DNA from: Deefgea piscis
GTDB lineage: Bacteria; Pseudomonadota; Gammaproteobacteria; Burkholderiales; Chitinibacteraceae
Reading direction: 5' to 3'
DNA length: 64,000 bases
NCBI RefSeq assembly: GCF_013284055.1
Contig: NZ_CP054143.1
Location: 3,100,001 to 3,164,000, forward strand
Shown here: in pieces, positions 34,435 through 45,807 of the stretch
Layout of the letters: every line of letters starts with the position of its first letter
Position numbering within the stretch: position 1 is the first letter of the stretch
Program-made: the position numbers and the translations under genes
Notes under the pieces: generated by a model
What the model saw: the letters and a program-made list of their open reading frames with translations, nothing else
Told to the model about the DNA's origin: nothing
Database searches by the model: none

Positions 34435-35411
34435 CGCCGACTCTCCGGCACAGGAGCCTGCAAGGGCAAAGGCGTTAGCATGGTATTGATTGGCCAACTT
34501 TGATTCACTGCCTCTAAGGTTTGCCGGCCACCATACAGTAACTCATCAGTATGACGCACCATGCCAGGCAAGCTTGGCGCAGACAATTCAATCGCCTTGC
34601 GCACTACGGCCGCCGTCGCGCTTGCGTCCTTGGCGGCAGCATCAACACTCACCACAATCGATGCCGCCCCGAGCAGCACCGGCGACAATTGTGTATTTAA
34701 CTCTGCGGCCACCCCATCCACTCGCGTCAACAAGCGATCCGCACTATTTAATGTGCTACGCGCCTCAACATCCACCACACCATCAACCCGAGCCAATAAT
34801 TGATCGAGTCGTTGGCGCGTTTCACGCATTTCGACGCTCAGCTGCCGCACATTGGCCAACGCCAAACGAATATCCCCTTTAGGATCATTCAAATAATCAA
34901 ATGTTTGCTGCATCGAATCAATCATCGGTAAAGTACGATTGCTTAGATTTTGCGCAATATCAGCAAGACCCAAGGCCGGCGCAAACACCAGCACCCCACC
35001 TTCGGGCAAACGCGGCGCCACCGCTGAGCCTCCGGCAATCTCAATATAATGATCCCCAATCAAACCCTCTTGCTGCAAAATCGCAATCGAATCGGCCTTC
35101 ACCCACTGCATATATTGCTGCTCAATCAATAAAGTAACATCCACCTTCGCCTGCTCATTCAAGCTCACTTTATCGGTCACCCCGATACGAAACCCAGACA
35201 ATCGCACCTGCATTCCTGGCGTCAATCCACTGCCATTTTCGGCAACAAAATGTACTTTTTCCTTACTACTAAAAAACCCCTGCCGCTGCCCTAAAACCAC
35301 CAGCAGTACGGCAAAAGCAACAAAAACCCACGTTGCCAACAACACCACCCGCCAAGTTAGCCAACGAAATCGAGGATCGTAATCCTTTAATAACTGCACT
35401 TTATTCTTCAT
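34431..35411 (-). CDS. MlaD/MCE-family lipid-binding protein
   Basis: A 326-residue protein anchored by one N-terminal helix (~20-42). One MCE domain follows (~50-125): FVAENGSGLTPGMQVRLSGF and QQEGLIGDHYIEIAGG are the typical strands. The remaining ~190 residues are helical and coiled, longer than in E. coli MlaD (183 residues in all). MCE proteins form hexameric rings that carry phospholipids across the periplasm. It overlaps the preceding degenerate ATPase gene by 11 bases. Confidence 0.88.
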   Translation of the reverse strand: MKNKVQLLKDYDPRFRWLTWRVVLLATWVFVAFAVLLVVLGQRQGFFSSKEKVHFVAENGSGLTPGMQVRLSGFRIGVTDKVSLNEQAKVDVTLLIEQQYMQWVKADSIAILQQEGLIGDHYIEIAGGSAVAPRLPEGGVLVFAPALGLADIAQNLSNRTLPMIDSMQQTFDYLNDPKGDIRLALANVRQLSVEMRETRQRLDQLLARVDGVVDVEARSTLNSADRLLTRVDGVAAELNTQLSPVLLGAASIVVSVDAAAKDASATAAVVRKAIELSAPSLPGMVRHTDELLYGGRQTLEAVNQSWPINTMLTPLPLQAPVPESRR

Positions 35412-35967
35412 TATCCCGACTCTTTACCAAGGTAACGCACTCAAACCCCGCTGGCGCGGGCTGCGCAGCGATCACCAGCAATACCTGCGGCTTCGGCAAT
35501 TGCAACAAAACCTTTACCAAAGGCCATTCAGCACACAGCGGATCATGCCACCAACGCCACCACGCTTCCTCGATCACCCAAATTCGCGCGCCTTGCAAAG
35601 CTAAGCGCAGCAAAGCCACCAATCGGCGCTGCATCACATCCAATCGATCAGGCAACATCGCCAACATGGCTGACTGCGCGGCAACATCTAAGCCCGCCTG
35701 TTGCAAAATGGTTTGCAGCGCCAACTCAGCATCCGACAAATCGCCAGCACCATGATACCAATGCGGCAAAACGATATTTTCCCACACTCGCAAATTGCTA
35801 ATCAAAACTGGCCTAGATTCTAAAATACCAAAGCAATTAAAAGCCGAACGATTTAAATCCTCTGAGATACGATCAATCCACAACAAAAAATCGTCAGCGG
35901 TAGCCAATTCCAGCCAAAACTGTCCAGACGCGAGACTCAAATCAACACTCAAAATACCTTGCGTCAT
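35401..35967 (-). CDS. Degenerate ABC ATPase-like protein (MlaF position)
   Basis: A 188-residue protein that starts at ATG 35967, overlapping the permease stop (ATGA). It stands where mlaF should be and keeps the outline of an ABC ATPase: VLISNLRVWENIVLPHW (54-70) matches the Q-loop region, LPDRLDVMQRRLVALLRLAL (105-124) the signature helix, ARIWVIEEAW (127-136) Walker B. The key residues are gone: no Walker A, no LSGG, Glu for the Walker B Asp, and no switch His (LVIAAQPAPAG, 164-174). It cannot be an ordinary ATPase. It might be a structural partner of a second, intact ATPase encoded elsewhere. Confidence 0.65.
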   Translation of the reverse strand: MTQGILSVDLSLASGQFWLELATADDFLLWIDRISEDLNRSAFNCFGILESRPVLISNLRVWENIVLPHWYHGAGDLSDAELALQTILQQAGLDVAAQSAMLAMLPDRLDVMQRRLVALLRLALQGARIWVIEEAWWRWWHDPLCAEWPLVKVLLQLPKPQVLLVIAAQPAPAGFECVTLVKSRDNEE

Positions 35968-36659
35968 AACACCAGCGCCCAACAAAAATCCAACACAAAC
36001 AAAGCCAACAACCCTCGAAGCACCGCTCGCGATGCCGCCTTAGGAATTTCGGACACCTGCAGCGGCACCGAAAACCCAGCATAAATCGACACCACCCCTG
36101 CGACCAAACCAAAACTAGCCGCTTTTAACAAACAAATCAGCACCTCATGCCAGCGCAGCATTCGCTCCAAAGCGAAAATTTGGTAACTTGCATCCCAGCC
36201 AGTTGCAAACAATACACCACCCAACACCGACGCCAGCGACATGACGCCCGCCAAAACCACGGCCGCCAGCGTCATCCCCAATACTCGAGGCAACAACAAA
36301 TAAGACTCAATCGAAATCCCCATGCGTCGTAACGCAGCAACCTCTCCTGAAATTCGCATCGACGCCAACTCAATCGCCATTGCTGACGCCGAGCGCGCCA
36401 CCATCATCAAGCACGCCAACAAGGGCGACAACTCGACAAAACTCAAAGACCCCAAAAGCCGCAACGCTGCATCACGACTTTGCCCATATTCTTCGTGCAA
36501 CTGCACCACAACCGTCGCACCCAAAGCAAAACCTGTAATCGCCACCAACCAAACCGCCTCATTGGCGGTAAAATAAATTTGCTTTAACAGCACTCGCCTC
36601 ACGGGTGGGCGCGCTAAAGCAGCAAAATGATTTAAAAACCGCTTCAAGATAAGCAACAA
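35964..36659 (-). CDS. MlaE-family permease
   Basis: A 231-residue inner-membrane protein of the MlaE/YrbE class. The family segment ELSPLLACLMMVARSASAMAIELASMRISGEVAALRRMGI is recognisable by its SPLL, Ala-Arg and 'E-L-M-isgE-i-AL' positions; five or six helices are visible. It is the first gene of a four-gene operon with stop/start overlaps throughout. Classical Mla transport needs MlaF with this permease; here the neighbouring ATPase-like protein has lost its catalytic motifs. Confidence 0.85.
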   Translation of the reverse strand: MLLILKRFLNHFAALARPPVRRVLLKQIYFTANEAVWLVAITGFALGATVVVQLHEEYGQSRDAALRLLGSLSFVELSPLLACLMMVARSASAMAIELASMRISGEVAALRRMGISIESYLLLPRVLGMTLAAVVLAGVMSLASVLGGVLFATGWDASYQIFALERMLRWHEVLICLLKAASFGLVAGVVSIYAGFSVPLQVSEIPKAASRAVLRGLLALFVLDFCWALVL

Positions 36660-36705
36660 TGCGCCAGCCCTTTTTGCATGATCCGTACACCATCAAAAAT
36701 TAGAA

Positions 36706-36723
36706 TTACAATTGTAAACAATT
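36706..36723. promoter_or_regulatory. Overlapping palindromes upstream of the Mla-like operon
   Basis: A perfect 12-bp palindrome TTACAATTGTAA (36706-36717) overlaps a second inverted repeat, AATTGT-AA-ACAATT (36710-36723). It lies 47 bases before the permease start in the 252-bp region that is divergent with trxB. It may be an operator; the protein is unknown. Confidence 0.35.
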
Positions 36724-36881
36724 TCCCACTCCGACTCATCCATCAATCCTAGCGGCAGCAACACTTGATATTGCCATGCATCGCCCCCAACATTAAAAAC
36801 AAGCCTTACGCTATGGCACCGATTTAAAAGCTAGATTAGAAGCTTTCTTAAAAAACCATTACACTCAAGCCCATTGAGTAG

Positions 36882-37865
<984 letters not shown>

Positions 37866-37920
37866 ACAGGGTAATTCGTCGCAAGCCTTACTGGCCAATG
37901 CCTGTAGCAATATACTTAAA

Positions 37921-37950
37921 AAACGCCATATCCTCGATGGCGTTTTTTTT
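37921..37950 (+). terminator. trxB terminator
   Basis: Stem AAACGCCAT / ATGGCGTTT (37921-37929 with 37937-37945), seven-base loop, eight T in all. A textbook intrinsic terminator. Confidence 0.9.
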
Positions 37951-37983
37951 CATCCACCGCATCAACGCACCACAAGTCCAGCC

Positions 37984-38604
37984 ATGTCAACACGCCCCTC
38001 TTGCTCGAGCTTTAACTTCTTGCTATGCAGTCTAATTACGATCACCTTACTTTCATGCATTAAAGCACCATGGCCTGAAGAATTACTACTACAGCACAGC
38101 CTGACTATTGGCTTTATCGTCACATGGTTTTTTATTCAAAAAAAATATCCATTATCACTACGCAGCACCAGCTTAATTACCGTCTTTATCTTGCTGCATA
38201 TTTTTGGCGCACGCTGGCTTTATTCCAATGTACCTTACGACACATGGCTAAGAGCGTGCTGCAGCACCGACACACAGCAACTATTTGGCTGGACGCGCAA
38301 CCATTACGATCGCATGGTACACCTTGCTTATGGACTGTGTTTTTCCTTGCCACTTGCGGAAATTTTTCAGCGACAAGGCCACAAAAAAACAAGCAGCTGG
38401 CACTTGGCTTTACTCTGGATTATGGCCAGCAGCTTGTGCTACGAATGGTTCGAATGGGGCGTATCCATCATTCTCTCCGCACAAGAGGCCGAAGGCTATA
38501 ACGGACAACAGGGCGACATCTGGGACGCACATAAAGACATGCTTCTTGCCAGCATCGGCGCACTATTGAGTTGCTTGTTTTGGCGCAACCAATCACAACG
38601 CTAG
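37984..38604 (+). CDS. DUF2238 inner-membrane protein (YjdF-like)
   Basis: A 206-residue membrane protein with about six helices. The DUF2238 hallmarks are LHIFGARWLYSNVPYD, RNHYDRMVHLAYGL, YEWFEWGVSIIL and GYNGQQGDIWDAHKDMLLA, rich in buried His, Asp and Glu. The E. coli relative is YjdF; the function is unknown. It follows the trxB terminator by 33 bases and converges on typA across a perfect palindromic terminator. Confidence 0.85.
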   Translation: MSTRPSCSSFNFLLCSLITITLLSCIKAPWPEELLLQHSLTIGFIVTWFFIQKKYPLSLRSTSLITVFILLHIFGARWLYSNVPYDTWLRACCSTDTQQLFGWTRNHYDRMVHLAYGLCFSLPLAEIFQRQGHKKTSSWHLALLWIMASSLCYEWFEWGVSIILSAQEAEGYNGQQGDIWDAHKDMLLASIGALLSCLFWRNQSQR

Positions 38605-38609
38605 GCATA

Positions 38610-38641
38610 AAAAAACGCCAATCAATTGATTGGCGTTTTTT
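38610..38641. terminator. Perfect 32-bp palindromic bidirectional terminator
   Basis: Every base from 38610 to 38625 pairs with 38626 to 38641; the arms begin with six A and end with six T. It stops the DUF2238 transcript from the left and the typA transcript from the right. Confidence 0.88.
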
Positions 38642-38661
38642 GGGGCACTTAAAAGCAGCAA

Positions 38662-40470
38662 TTAAGCAACTTTATTGCGACGACGTTCGTTGTCAGTCAA
38701 GAAGCGCTTACGGATACGGATGGTTTTTGGTGTGATTTCAACCAATTCATCATCATCAATAAACTCAACAGCAGACTCCAAAGTCATTTTAACTGGGGTA
38801 GTCAAACGAACTGCTTCATCAGTACCAGAAGAGCGAACGTTAGTCAGTTGTTTACCTTTAATTGGGTTCACAACCAAATCGTTGTCACGACTATGGATAC
38901 CGATAACCATACCTTCGTACAGTTTGTCGCCTGGGCTAACAAACATACGACCGCGATCTTCCAATTTCCACAATGCGTAAGCAACTGCTTCGCCATTGTC
39001 TTGAGAAATCAACACGCCGTTATGACGACCTGGCATATCAGGCTTAGCTGGGGCGTAGTCATCAAACACGTGACTCATCAAACCAGTACCACGAGTCAAG
39101 GTCATGAAATCACCTTGGAAACCGATCAAACCACGCGCTGGAACATGGTATTCCAAACGTGTGCGGCCTTGACCGTCAGAAACCATATTGGTCAATTCGC
39201 CACGGCGACGACCGATTTCTTCCATCACGCCACCTTGATGCTCATCTTCTAAGTCGATGGTCAAGTTTTCGTATGGCTCACATTTCTCACCGTTGATGTC
39301 TTTGTAAACGACACGTGGTTTTGCCACAGCCAATTCAAAGCCTTCACGGCGCATGTTTTCGAGCAAAATAGTCAAATGCAATTCGCCACGACCTGAAACG
39401 CGGAAAATATCCGTGTTGTCAGTATCTTCAACGCGCAATGCAACGTTAACCAACAATTCTTTAGTCAAACGCTCACGGATTTGACGGCTAGTTACAAACT
39501 TGCCTTCAGTACCAGCGAGTGGTGATGTATTCACCATAAAGTCCATGGTCAACGTTGGTTCATCAACGCCAAGCACTGGCAAGCCAACAGGTTGATCGCG
39601 ATCACAAATGGTGACACCGATACCGATCTCATCCAAACCAGAGATAATGATGATGTCGCCAGCTTCAGCTTCTTCAACAGGTACGCGCTCAAGGCCTTTA
39701 AAGCCCAAAACTTGATTGATACGGCCGCTAGACACTTGGTCATCATGGTTCATCACCACAACTTGTTGACCTGGCTTGATACGACCATTCAATACTTTAC
39801 CTACGCCAAGACGGCCGGTAAATGTAGAGTAATCCAAGGCAGAAATTTGCAATTGCAATGGCGCATCAGCGTCGCCCGGAGGGCTAGGAACTGTTGCTAC
39901 CAACAAGTCCAACAATGGACGCATATTGTCTGACTCTTCTTCCAAAGTCAGTTTGGCAAAGCCATTCAAACCTGAAGCGTAAATCATTTTAAAGTCGAGC
40001 TGTTCGTCAGTCGCACCGAGTTTGTCGAACAAGTCAAACACTTGATCGTGAACCCAATCCGGACGTGCACCTGGACGGTCTACTTTATTAATTACAACGA
40101 TCGGTTTCAGACCTAAAGCCAAAGCTTTTTTAGTCACGAAACGCGTTTGTGGCATTGGGCCTTCAACGGCATCAACCAGCAGCAATACGCCGTCAACCAT
40201 ACCCAATACACGTTCAACTTCACCACCGAAGTCCGCGTGACCTGGGGTATCAACGATATTGATATGCGTGCCTTCGTATTCGATGGCCGTGTTTTTCGCC
40301 AAAATGGTAATCCCGCGTTCTTTTTCAAGATCGTTAGAATCCATTACGCGTTCAACAACCGCTTGGTTAGCACGGAAAGTACCGGCTTGTTGTAAAAGCT
40401 GGTCTACCAGCGTGGTTTTACCATGATCGACGTGGGCGATAATGGCGACGTTACGAAGTGCACGGGTCAT
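38662..40470 (-). CDS. typA: Ribosome-associated GTPase TypA/BipA
   Basis: A 602-residue translational GTPase. G1 [14 protein letters not shown]3 [11 protein letters not shown] and G4 NKVDRPGA are intact; an EF-G-like second domain, the domain III/V folds and the TypA-specific C-terminus ([15 protein letters not shown] ... [12 protein letters not shown]) follow. It helps assemble the large ribosomal subunit, above all at low temperature or under stress. Confidence 0.96.
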   Translation of the reverse strand: MTRALRNVAIIAHVDHGKTTLVDQLLQQAGTFRANQAVVERVMDSNDLEKERGITILAKNTAIEYEGTHINIVDTPGHADFGGEVERVLGMVDGVLLLVDAVEGPMPQTRFVTKKALALGLKPIVVINKVDRPGARPDWVHDQVFDLFDKLGATDEQLDFKMIYASGLNGFAKLTLEEESDNMRPLLDLLVATVPSPPGDADAPLQLQISALDYSTFTGRLGVGKVLNGRIKPGQQVVVMNHDDQVSSGRINQVLGFKGLERVPVEEAEAGDIIIISGLDEIGIGVTICDRDQPVGLPVLGVDEPTLTMDFMVNTSPLAGTEGKFVTSRQIRERLTKELLVNVALRVEDTDNTDIFRVSGRGELHLTILLENMRREGFELAVAKPRVVYKDINGEKCEPYENLTIDLEDEHQGGVMEEIGRRRGELTNMVSDGQGRTRLEYHVPARGLIGFQGDFMTLTRGTGLMSHVFDDYAPAKPDMPGRHNGVLISQDNGEAVAYALWKLEDRGRMFVSPGDKLYEGMVIGIHSRDNDLVVNPIKGKQLTNVRSSGTDEAVRLTTPVKMTLESAVEFIDDDELVEITPKTIRIRKRFLTDNERRRNKVA

Positions 40471-40673
40471 GTTTGGACTGTGGGCTATTTGCGAAAGTGG
40501 CGGATTGTATCACGCCTTAATGAAAAAACTGTGAACTCGTCAATGACTTTGGCGAGTAAAGCTGATTTTTATTGGGAATTCTCTGATTAACGGCAGATTC
40601 ATTTGCACCTGCAGCACGATTAAAAGCGCTAATCGCCAATGAAATCAGCCCCCATCTACCAGCCAACTGCAAT

Positions 40674-41324
40674 TTACGGCGACGAGGACGATACGTGCTG
40701 CCCATTGGCCGTTTCAATGGTCATATCTTTAGGTATACCATCCAACATCAAGTCCAGTGCGAAGTTGAGCAATATACCTGCAGTAGCACCCCAAACAACG
40801 CGCTGATTAACTTCTAAAAAATGCGTTGCACCGCGTACCCCTTTCCGACTTACCCATCGTTTCTCATACAGTGAACGATTCAGTAGCACCGACAAGGGCA
40901 ACTCAAATACATCTGAAACTTCATTCGGGTCAGGGCAAATCGAAAACCCGGGCTGCAACACCCCCACCACTGGCGTTACGCAATAGCCACTAATGGTATG
41001 GTACTCGCCCAAACAAGCCACAATTTGCACTCGATCACAATCCAAACCGATTTCTTCTGCCGTTTCACGCAAGGCGGTAGCAACAGCATCTTGATCGCCA
41101 GCCTCAGTGGCCCCACCCGGAAAGCTAATCTGCCCAGCATGCTGCGATAAATGTTCAGCCCTAACGGTTAACAACACAGTCGCGCCATCAGGATGCAGCA
41201 CAATGGGAATCAAAACTGCGGCAGTTCGAGAAGATTGATGCTGGTAGTCATAACCACTTATTCGTGACGAATTCGCCAATTGCTGACTCAGCCAGTGCGG
41301 TAATTGCGCAACATCTGGCAACAT
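40674..41324 (-). CDS. CoA-pyrophosphatase-type Nudix hydrolase
   Basis: A 216-residue Nudix protein of the NudL/CoA-pyrophosphatase group. Its Nudix box GGATEAGDQDAVATALRETA continues with EEIGL, and the upstream HAGQISFPGG belongs to the UPF0035 signature of that group. It probably cleaves CoA or its oxidised forms to phosphopantetheine and ADP. The last ~25 residues are less conserved. It stands alone between typA and the hybrid kinase. Confidence 0.87.
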   Translation of the reverse strand: MLPDVAQLPHWLSQQLANSSRISGYDYQHQSSRTAAVLIPIVLHPDGATVLLTVRAEHLSQHAGQISFPGGATEAGDQDAVATALRETAEEIGLDCDRVQIVACLGEYHTISGYCVTPVVGVLQPGFSICPDPNEVSDVFELPLSVLLNRSLYEKRWVSRKGVRGATHFLEVNQRVVWGATAGILLNFALDLMLDGIPKDMTIETANGQHVSSSSP

Positions 41325-41400
41325 ATTTATTCATTCCTAACTTAATGGCTATTCAGACCGTCATTCATGGGGCAGCAAGGTGCACACCCTGCCACTGCGC

Positions 41401-44400
41401 TTAAACGCGCAATTGCTGCGTCAAACCTACACCCAAAGGCTGCACCAACGCAAATTGTGCTGCTGCCGACTCAAAATCATTGTTTTTGGCGGCCATTTCA
41501 ATCGCCTTGCAATACGTTGCCATTTTTGTCGCGCCTAACTGTGCAGCAGCGCCTTTTAGCTTATGCGCCAAGCTCACAACTTGAACTGAATCACCGGCCG
41601 CAATAGCAGGCGACAAACCCGTGATGCACTCATCCAAAGTAGGAAAAAACAAAGCCAGCAACTCATCTTTCATATCCATACCAACGGCCTGTTTCAGCTC
41701 ATTAAACATCCGATCAATATCGAGCAACTCTTGTTGCAACTCTAAACTAATGCCCACTTGCATATCGCCCCCCGGCTCTTCTATCTGCGGCTCTAAGCGC
41801 GCCAAACGCCCTGATTTTGCTAAACCACGCTGCAAAGCCAATGAAATTTCTGCCATATGAATGGGCTTGGCGACAAAATCATCCATTCCCACCTCATAAC
41901 AATGATCGACATCCGATTGAAATGCATTTGCGGTTAACGCGACAATATAAACACCGGCTTGCTCTGGTGGCAATGCACGTATCGTTTGCGTGGCCACAAA
42001 GCCATCCATTTCTGGCATCTGGCAATCCATCAATACCAAATCATAACGGCGCTGCTCTACCGCGGCGACGGCCAATGCGCCATTTTCAACCACATCCACT
42101 CGACAGCCAAACTTCTCCAACATCAACACCGCCACCTTCTGATTGATGGGATTGTCTTCAGCTAATAATAAATAAGGCTTACTCGCCGCAATCTGCTCGG
42201 CCAAATGATGCGCTGTCACTAGGTTTTGCGTCCCACGCGGAAATTGCTGCATCTTCAAAGCCTCTTCAATAACATGGAGCAATTGTGTTTGTCGGACCGG
42301 CTTAGTTAAAAATGCAGAATATCCTGCCGCTTTTGCTTCTGCTGCCAACCCAGGCACCGCCATCGAGGTCAACAACACCAAAGGCAATGGCGTCTCACCA
42401 ACCAACGCCTGAATTTGCCGCGCCAATTCCAACCCATCGATGCCAGGCAACTGCAAATCAATCAACGCCAAAGCAAAGTGCGTCGGCGCTTGTGCCAAAG
42501 CGCTTAATGCATCTTGTGGCGAGTAAAAACAAACCGGCTCCATACCGAAAGACGTCAACTGCAAAGCAATCAGCTCACGATTGGCGGCAAAATCATCCAC
42601 CACCAACACGCGCAAGCCTTGCAAAGCCAGCTCAACATCGGGTGGCGGCGCTTCGACTTTGGCAACAGCTAACGTCACCTCAAACCAAAACTCAGATCCT
42701 TCACCCAACACGCTCACCACGCCAACCTCACCACCCATGGCTTCGACTAGGCGTTTACAAATCGACAGCCCCAAGCCCGTGCCACCAAAGCGACGCGTGG
42801 TCGAAGCATCGGCCTGACAAAACGGTCGGAACAAAGAAACTTGCGCCGACTCACTCATACCAATACCGGAATCTTTAACGCTAAAGCGCAACGCACAGCG
42901 CTCATCATTCGAGCTTGGCAGCGCCACCAACCGCGCCACCACCTCGCCTTGCGCAGTAAATTTAATCGCGTTATTGAGTAAATTAAGCACCACCTGCCGC
43001 AAACGACTCGGGTCGCCAATCAAACGTAACGGCACATTGGGATTGATAATGCAGGCCAAATCCAGTGACTGTTTGGCGGCTTTTTCCGCCACAATATCCA
43101 AAGCGCCTTCCAACAAATAGCGCACATCAAATTCAATATGTTCGAGCTGCAAATGCCCCGCTTCAATCTTAGAAAAATCTAAAATATCGTTAATCAAACT
43201 CAGTAAAGCATCACCCGATTGCTGAATGGCACCCACAAACTCAAGCTGCACCGCGCTCAAAGGGGTGTCTGATAGCAAGGTTGAAAAACCAATCACTGCA
43301 TTCATTGGTGTGCGAATCTCATGGCTCATATTGGCCAAGAAATCACTTTTCGCCTGACTGGCCGCCACCGCTTGATCAATAGCGATTTCCAGTGCGGCAT
43401 TAATGTGTTTTTGCTCGGTGACATCGGTAGCTACGCCTAAATAACCAAGCAATTCACCCGCATCATCATAACGAGCCGTGACAATCAGATTGACCGTTAA
43501 CCGCGAGCCGTCTTGGCAAATATAAGTCCATTCATGGGTATCACTCCCCCCTTGCCTTGCCATATACACCAACACTTCAAACCCACTCACACACACGCCG
43601 GTTTGCGCGGCAATATATTGCGCTCGACTCGCCAACTCATTGGCATCATGAAAGACTTCGGGAGTTAAAACGCCAATCACTGCGTCGGCAGGATAACCGA
43701 GCATTTTTTCGGCGCCGACATTAAATAGCTGAATTTCACCCGCGATATCGGTTGCAATAATACAAATTTCAGTTGCCGAATTCACCACGCTGCGTAATTG
43801 CTGCTGTAAATGGGTTAACGCGGCATCTTGCTCAATCAGCATTAATTCATTATTTTTACGCGCATCAATATCGAGATGAATCCCGGCAATTTTAATCGGC
43901 GCGCCATGCTCATCACGCTCATACACCCGCCCAATTGCATGCACCCATTTCCATGTCCCCTGCGCGGTTTTCATTCTTAATTCACAACTATGGATCGCCG
44001 AAAGCCCAGCCAAATGCGCGGTCAATGAGGCTTCGGCCAAGGGTAAGTCTTCGGGATGCAATAAGCTCCTCCACGTCTCAACACTAGGTATAAGCTCCTG
44101 AGTGACAAAACCCAACATCTCACCCCACATACCCCCAAAATACGACTCGCCGGTCCGTAAATCCAGATCCCAAATCCCCAAGCCAGACGCCTCGACAATC
44201 ATCGACAATTGCCGCTGATTAGCGCGTAATGCCTGCTCACTGGCCAAGCGCACACTGACATCACGTATCTGCGCCACCAAAAAAGTCTCTTGATCAATGT
44301 GAAATTGATTCAAGTTAACCTCAATCGGAATCAGGCTGCCGTTGGCATGCCGCGCCCAAAGTTCACGCCCTTTGCCCATTGCCGCGCCGCCATTTTGGTG

Positions 44401-45681
44401 TTGATAGCGTTCAACATAGCTATCGTGCTTATTCGCCACCTCATCAGGCATAAAGATCTTGATGCTTTTCCCGATCACCTCATCGCTAGCATAACCAAAG
44501 ATACTCGTTACCGATCGGTTCACCCCCAGTATGGTACCTTGCTGATTCGCCGTCACAATGGCATCTGGCGTACTATCAATCACGGCATTGAGCTGAACTT
44601 CACGCTGCCGAGCATGTAAAGACATTGACTCAGCCAAAGTTTGTGCTTTTTCTTTTAAGCGCGCGGCATTTAATAAGGTGACTGCAATCAAACCCGTCAG
44701 GCTCAAACCAAATAACAATAAACCCAAAGGCAGCCAGCTTTCTAAACGGGCAGCAAAGCTATCATTTGAGCTCATTACCACAGTCCAAGTCTGCCCCCCC
44801 AATTCAATCTCGACTTGTCGCCGTAAATTTCGATATTGCGGCTGACTTGCGCCTTGGCTTAAGTGCAAGTCGCTGTCATACAACAAAAATTCTGGTTTGA
44901 GCACGCGTCCCGAGTACACCTCAAAATCGAGGGTTTTATGCTGAACATCACTTAAGCCGGCCACCAATTTGGACATCAGTACGGGGGCATAAACCCAGCC
45001 AATTAACGACGCCGTCCGTTCATTGGCCAACTCAATTGAGCCACCCATTTCTTTTGGCAAGTAATACGGCAATAAAATTAGAAAACCCGGGGTCTTTTTG
45101 CCGTCTTGCACCAATTGAATTGGTGCAGTCATCGCCATATCAGCCGAATTCATAGCATTCATTGCGGCAGCCTTACGAATTGGTTCGCTGGCAATGTCTA
45201 ATCCAATGGCCACTTCATTGCCTTTTATCGGCTCAATATATTGGATAATGAATCTTGCCCCAGCATTAGGGCCTCGATCGCGCACTTGAAATTCAGGCCG
45301 ATAGTGCTGCTGATCGCTAACAAATGCCGCCACATCTTGCGGCTCAACACGGCGAATAAAGCCAACCCCCAGGGCACCAGGAAACACATCTTCTAAATTT
45401 AATTGCGCCACATATTGCTTAAAATGCTGCGGCTTTAATTCACCATGCGTCATCAAAGGCACGGTTCGCGCGCCATACAAACCCACAGCCAAACTTTGCA
45501 CACGCAGTTTTAAGCCGTTCACCAAAGGCTCGGTCTGCCGCTCAAATTGAATATCGGTCTGCTGTTTAAGTTTAATTGCCGCAAACTGCCAAACAAAAAT
45601 CGACAGCAAAACGCCGACGACCACCACCGCCAGTAAGCGAAAATCATTCAAATGTTGAATTTTTTGCTTTGTTGTTGACAT
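41401..45681 (-). CDS. Hybrid sensor histidine kinase with CHASE, PAS, two receivers and HPt
   Basis: A 1426-residue multidomain sensor kinase. A helix at ~16-35 and another at ~318-340 enclose a periplasmic CHASE domain. Three PAS-type domains follow (about 365-480, 490-610, 620-760). The dimerisation/phosphoacceptor helix [16 protein letters not shown] is near 785, the ATPase N-box near 905 and [19 protein letters not shown] near 965. Two receivers ([14 protein letters not shown] near 1029; [12 protein letters not shown] near 1172) and a C-terminal HPt domain ([12 protein letters not shown] near 1372) complete the phosphorelay. CHASE domains sense small extracellular ligands. No output regulator adjoins, so the relay target lies elsewhere. 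Confidence 0.92.
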   Translation of the reverse strand: MSTTKQKIQHLNDFRLLAVVVVGVLLSIFVWQFAAIKLKQQTDIQFERQTEPLVNGLKLRVQSLAVGLYGARTVPLMTHGELKPQHFKQYVAQLNLEDVFPGALGVGFIRRVEPQDVAAFVSDQQHYRPEFQVRDRGPNAGARFIIQYIEPIKGNEVAIGLDIASEPIRKAAAMNAMNSADMAMTAPIQLVQDGKKTPGFLILLPYYLPKEMGGSIELANERTASLIGWVYAPVLMSKLVAGLSDVQHKTLDFEVYSGRVLKPEFLLYDSDLHLSQGASQPQYRNLRRQVEIELGGQTWTVVMSSNDSFAARLESWLPLGLLLFGLSLTGLIAVTLLNAARLKEKAQTLAESMSLHARQREVQLNAVIDSTPDAIVTANQQGTILGVNRSVTSIFGYASDEVIGKSIKIFMPDEVANKHDSYVERYQHQNGGAAMGKGRELWARHANGSLIPIEVNLNQFHIDQETFLVAQIRDVSVRLASEQALRANQRQLSMIVEASGLGIWDLDLRTGESYFGGMWGEMLGFVTQELIPSVETWRSLLHPEDLPLAEASLTAHLAGLSAIHSCELRMKTAQGTWKWVHAIGRVYERDEHGAPIKIAGIHLDIDARKNNELMLIEQDAALTHLQQQLRSVVNSATEICIIATDIAGEIQLFNVGAEKMLGYPADAVIGVLTPEVFHDANELASRAQYIAAQTGVCVSGFEVLVYMARQGGSDTHEWTYICQDGSRLTVNLIVTARYDDAGELLGYLGVATDVTEQKHINAALEIAIDQAVAASQAKSDFLANMSHEIRTPMNAVIGFSTLLSDTPLSAVQLEFVGAIQQSGDALLSLINDILDFSKIEAGHLQLEHIEFDVRYLLEGALDIVAEKAAKQSLDLACIINPNVPLRLIGDPSRLRQVVLNLLNNAIKFTAQGEVVARLVALPSSNDERCALRFSVKDSGIGMSESAQVSLFRPFCQADASTTRRFGGTGLGLSICKRLVEAMGGEVGVVSVLGEGSEFWFEVTLAVAKVEAPPPDVELALQGLRVLVVDDFAANRELIALQLTSFGMEPVCFYSPQDALSALAQAPTHFALALIDLQLPGIDGLELARQIQALVGETPLPLVLLTSMAVPGLAAEAKAAGYSAFLTKPVRQTQLLHVIEEALKMQQFPRGTQNLVTAHHLAEQIAASKPYLLLAEDNPINQKVAVLMLEKFGCRVDVVENGALAVAAVEQRRYDLVLMDCQMPEMDGFVATQTIRALPPEQAGVYIVALTANAFQSDVDHCYEVGMDDFVAKPIHMAEISLALQRGLAKSGRLARLEPQIEEPGGDMQVGISLELQQELLDIDRMFNELKQAVGMDMKDELLALFFPTLDECITGLSPAIAAGDSVQVVSLAHKLKGAAAQLGATKMATYCKAIEMAAKNNDFESAAAQFALVQPLGVGLTQQLRV

Positions 45682-45769
45682 TTGTCGACAAGTATTTGTA
45701 TGGAAATTGAAATCACTATAGTCGAGGCATGGCTATTTTTCTGTCAAACCGTCATCGCCAAGTCTGCGT

Positions 45770-45775
45770 TATAAT
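45770..45775 (+). promoter_or_regulatory. Likely -10 box of metG
   Basis: TATAAT, 33 bases before the metG ATG and preceded by a TGCGT, in the 126-bp divergent gap with the hybrid kinase. The -35 region is not a good match. Confidence 0.45.
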
Positions 45776-45807
45776 CGAGATCATTTTCTTGCATATTTTG
45801 GCCGACC

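Noticed and set aside
40517-40717. 66-codon minus frame upstream of typA
   Set aside because: It overlaps the end of the Nudix gene, has low-complexity basic sequence and no start signal.
42312-42878. 188-codon plus frame inside the hybrid kinase gene
   Set aside because: Antisense shadow of a well-defined receiver/ATPase region; its Pro/Thr/His-rich product is typical of a reversed GC-biased gene.
45715-45747. TTGACA and TATAGT as promoter of the hybrid kinase
   Set aside because: The two boxes are 21 bases apart, outside the usual 16-18 range.
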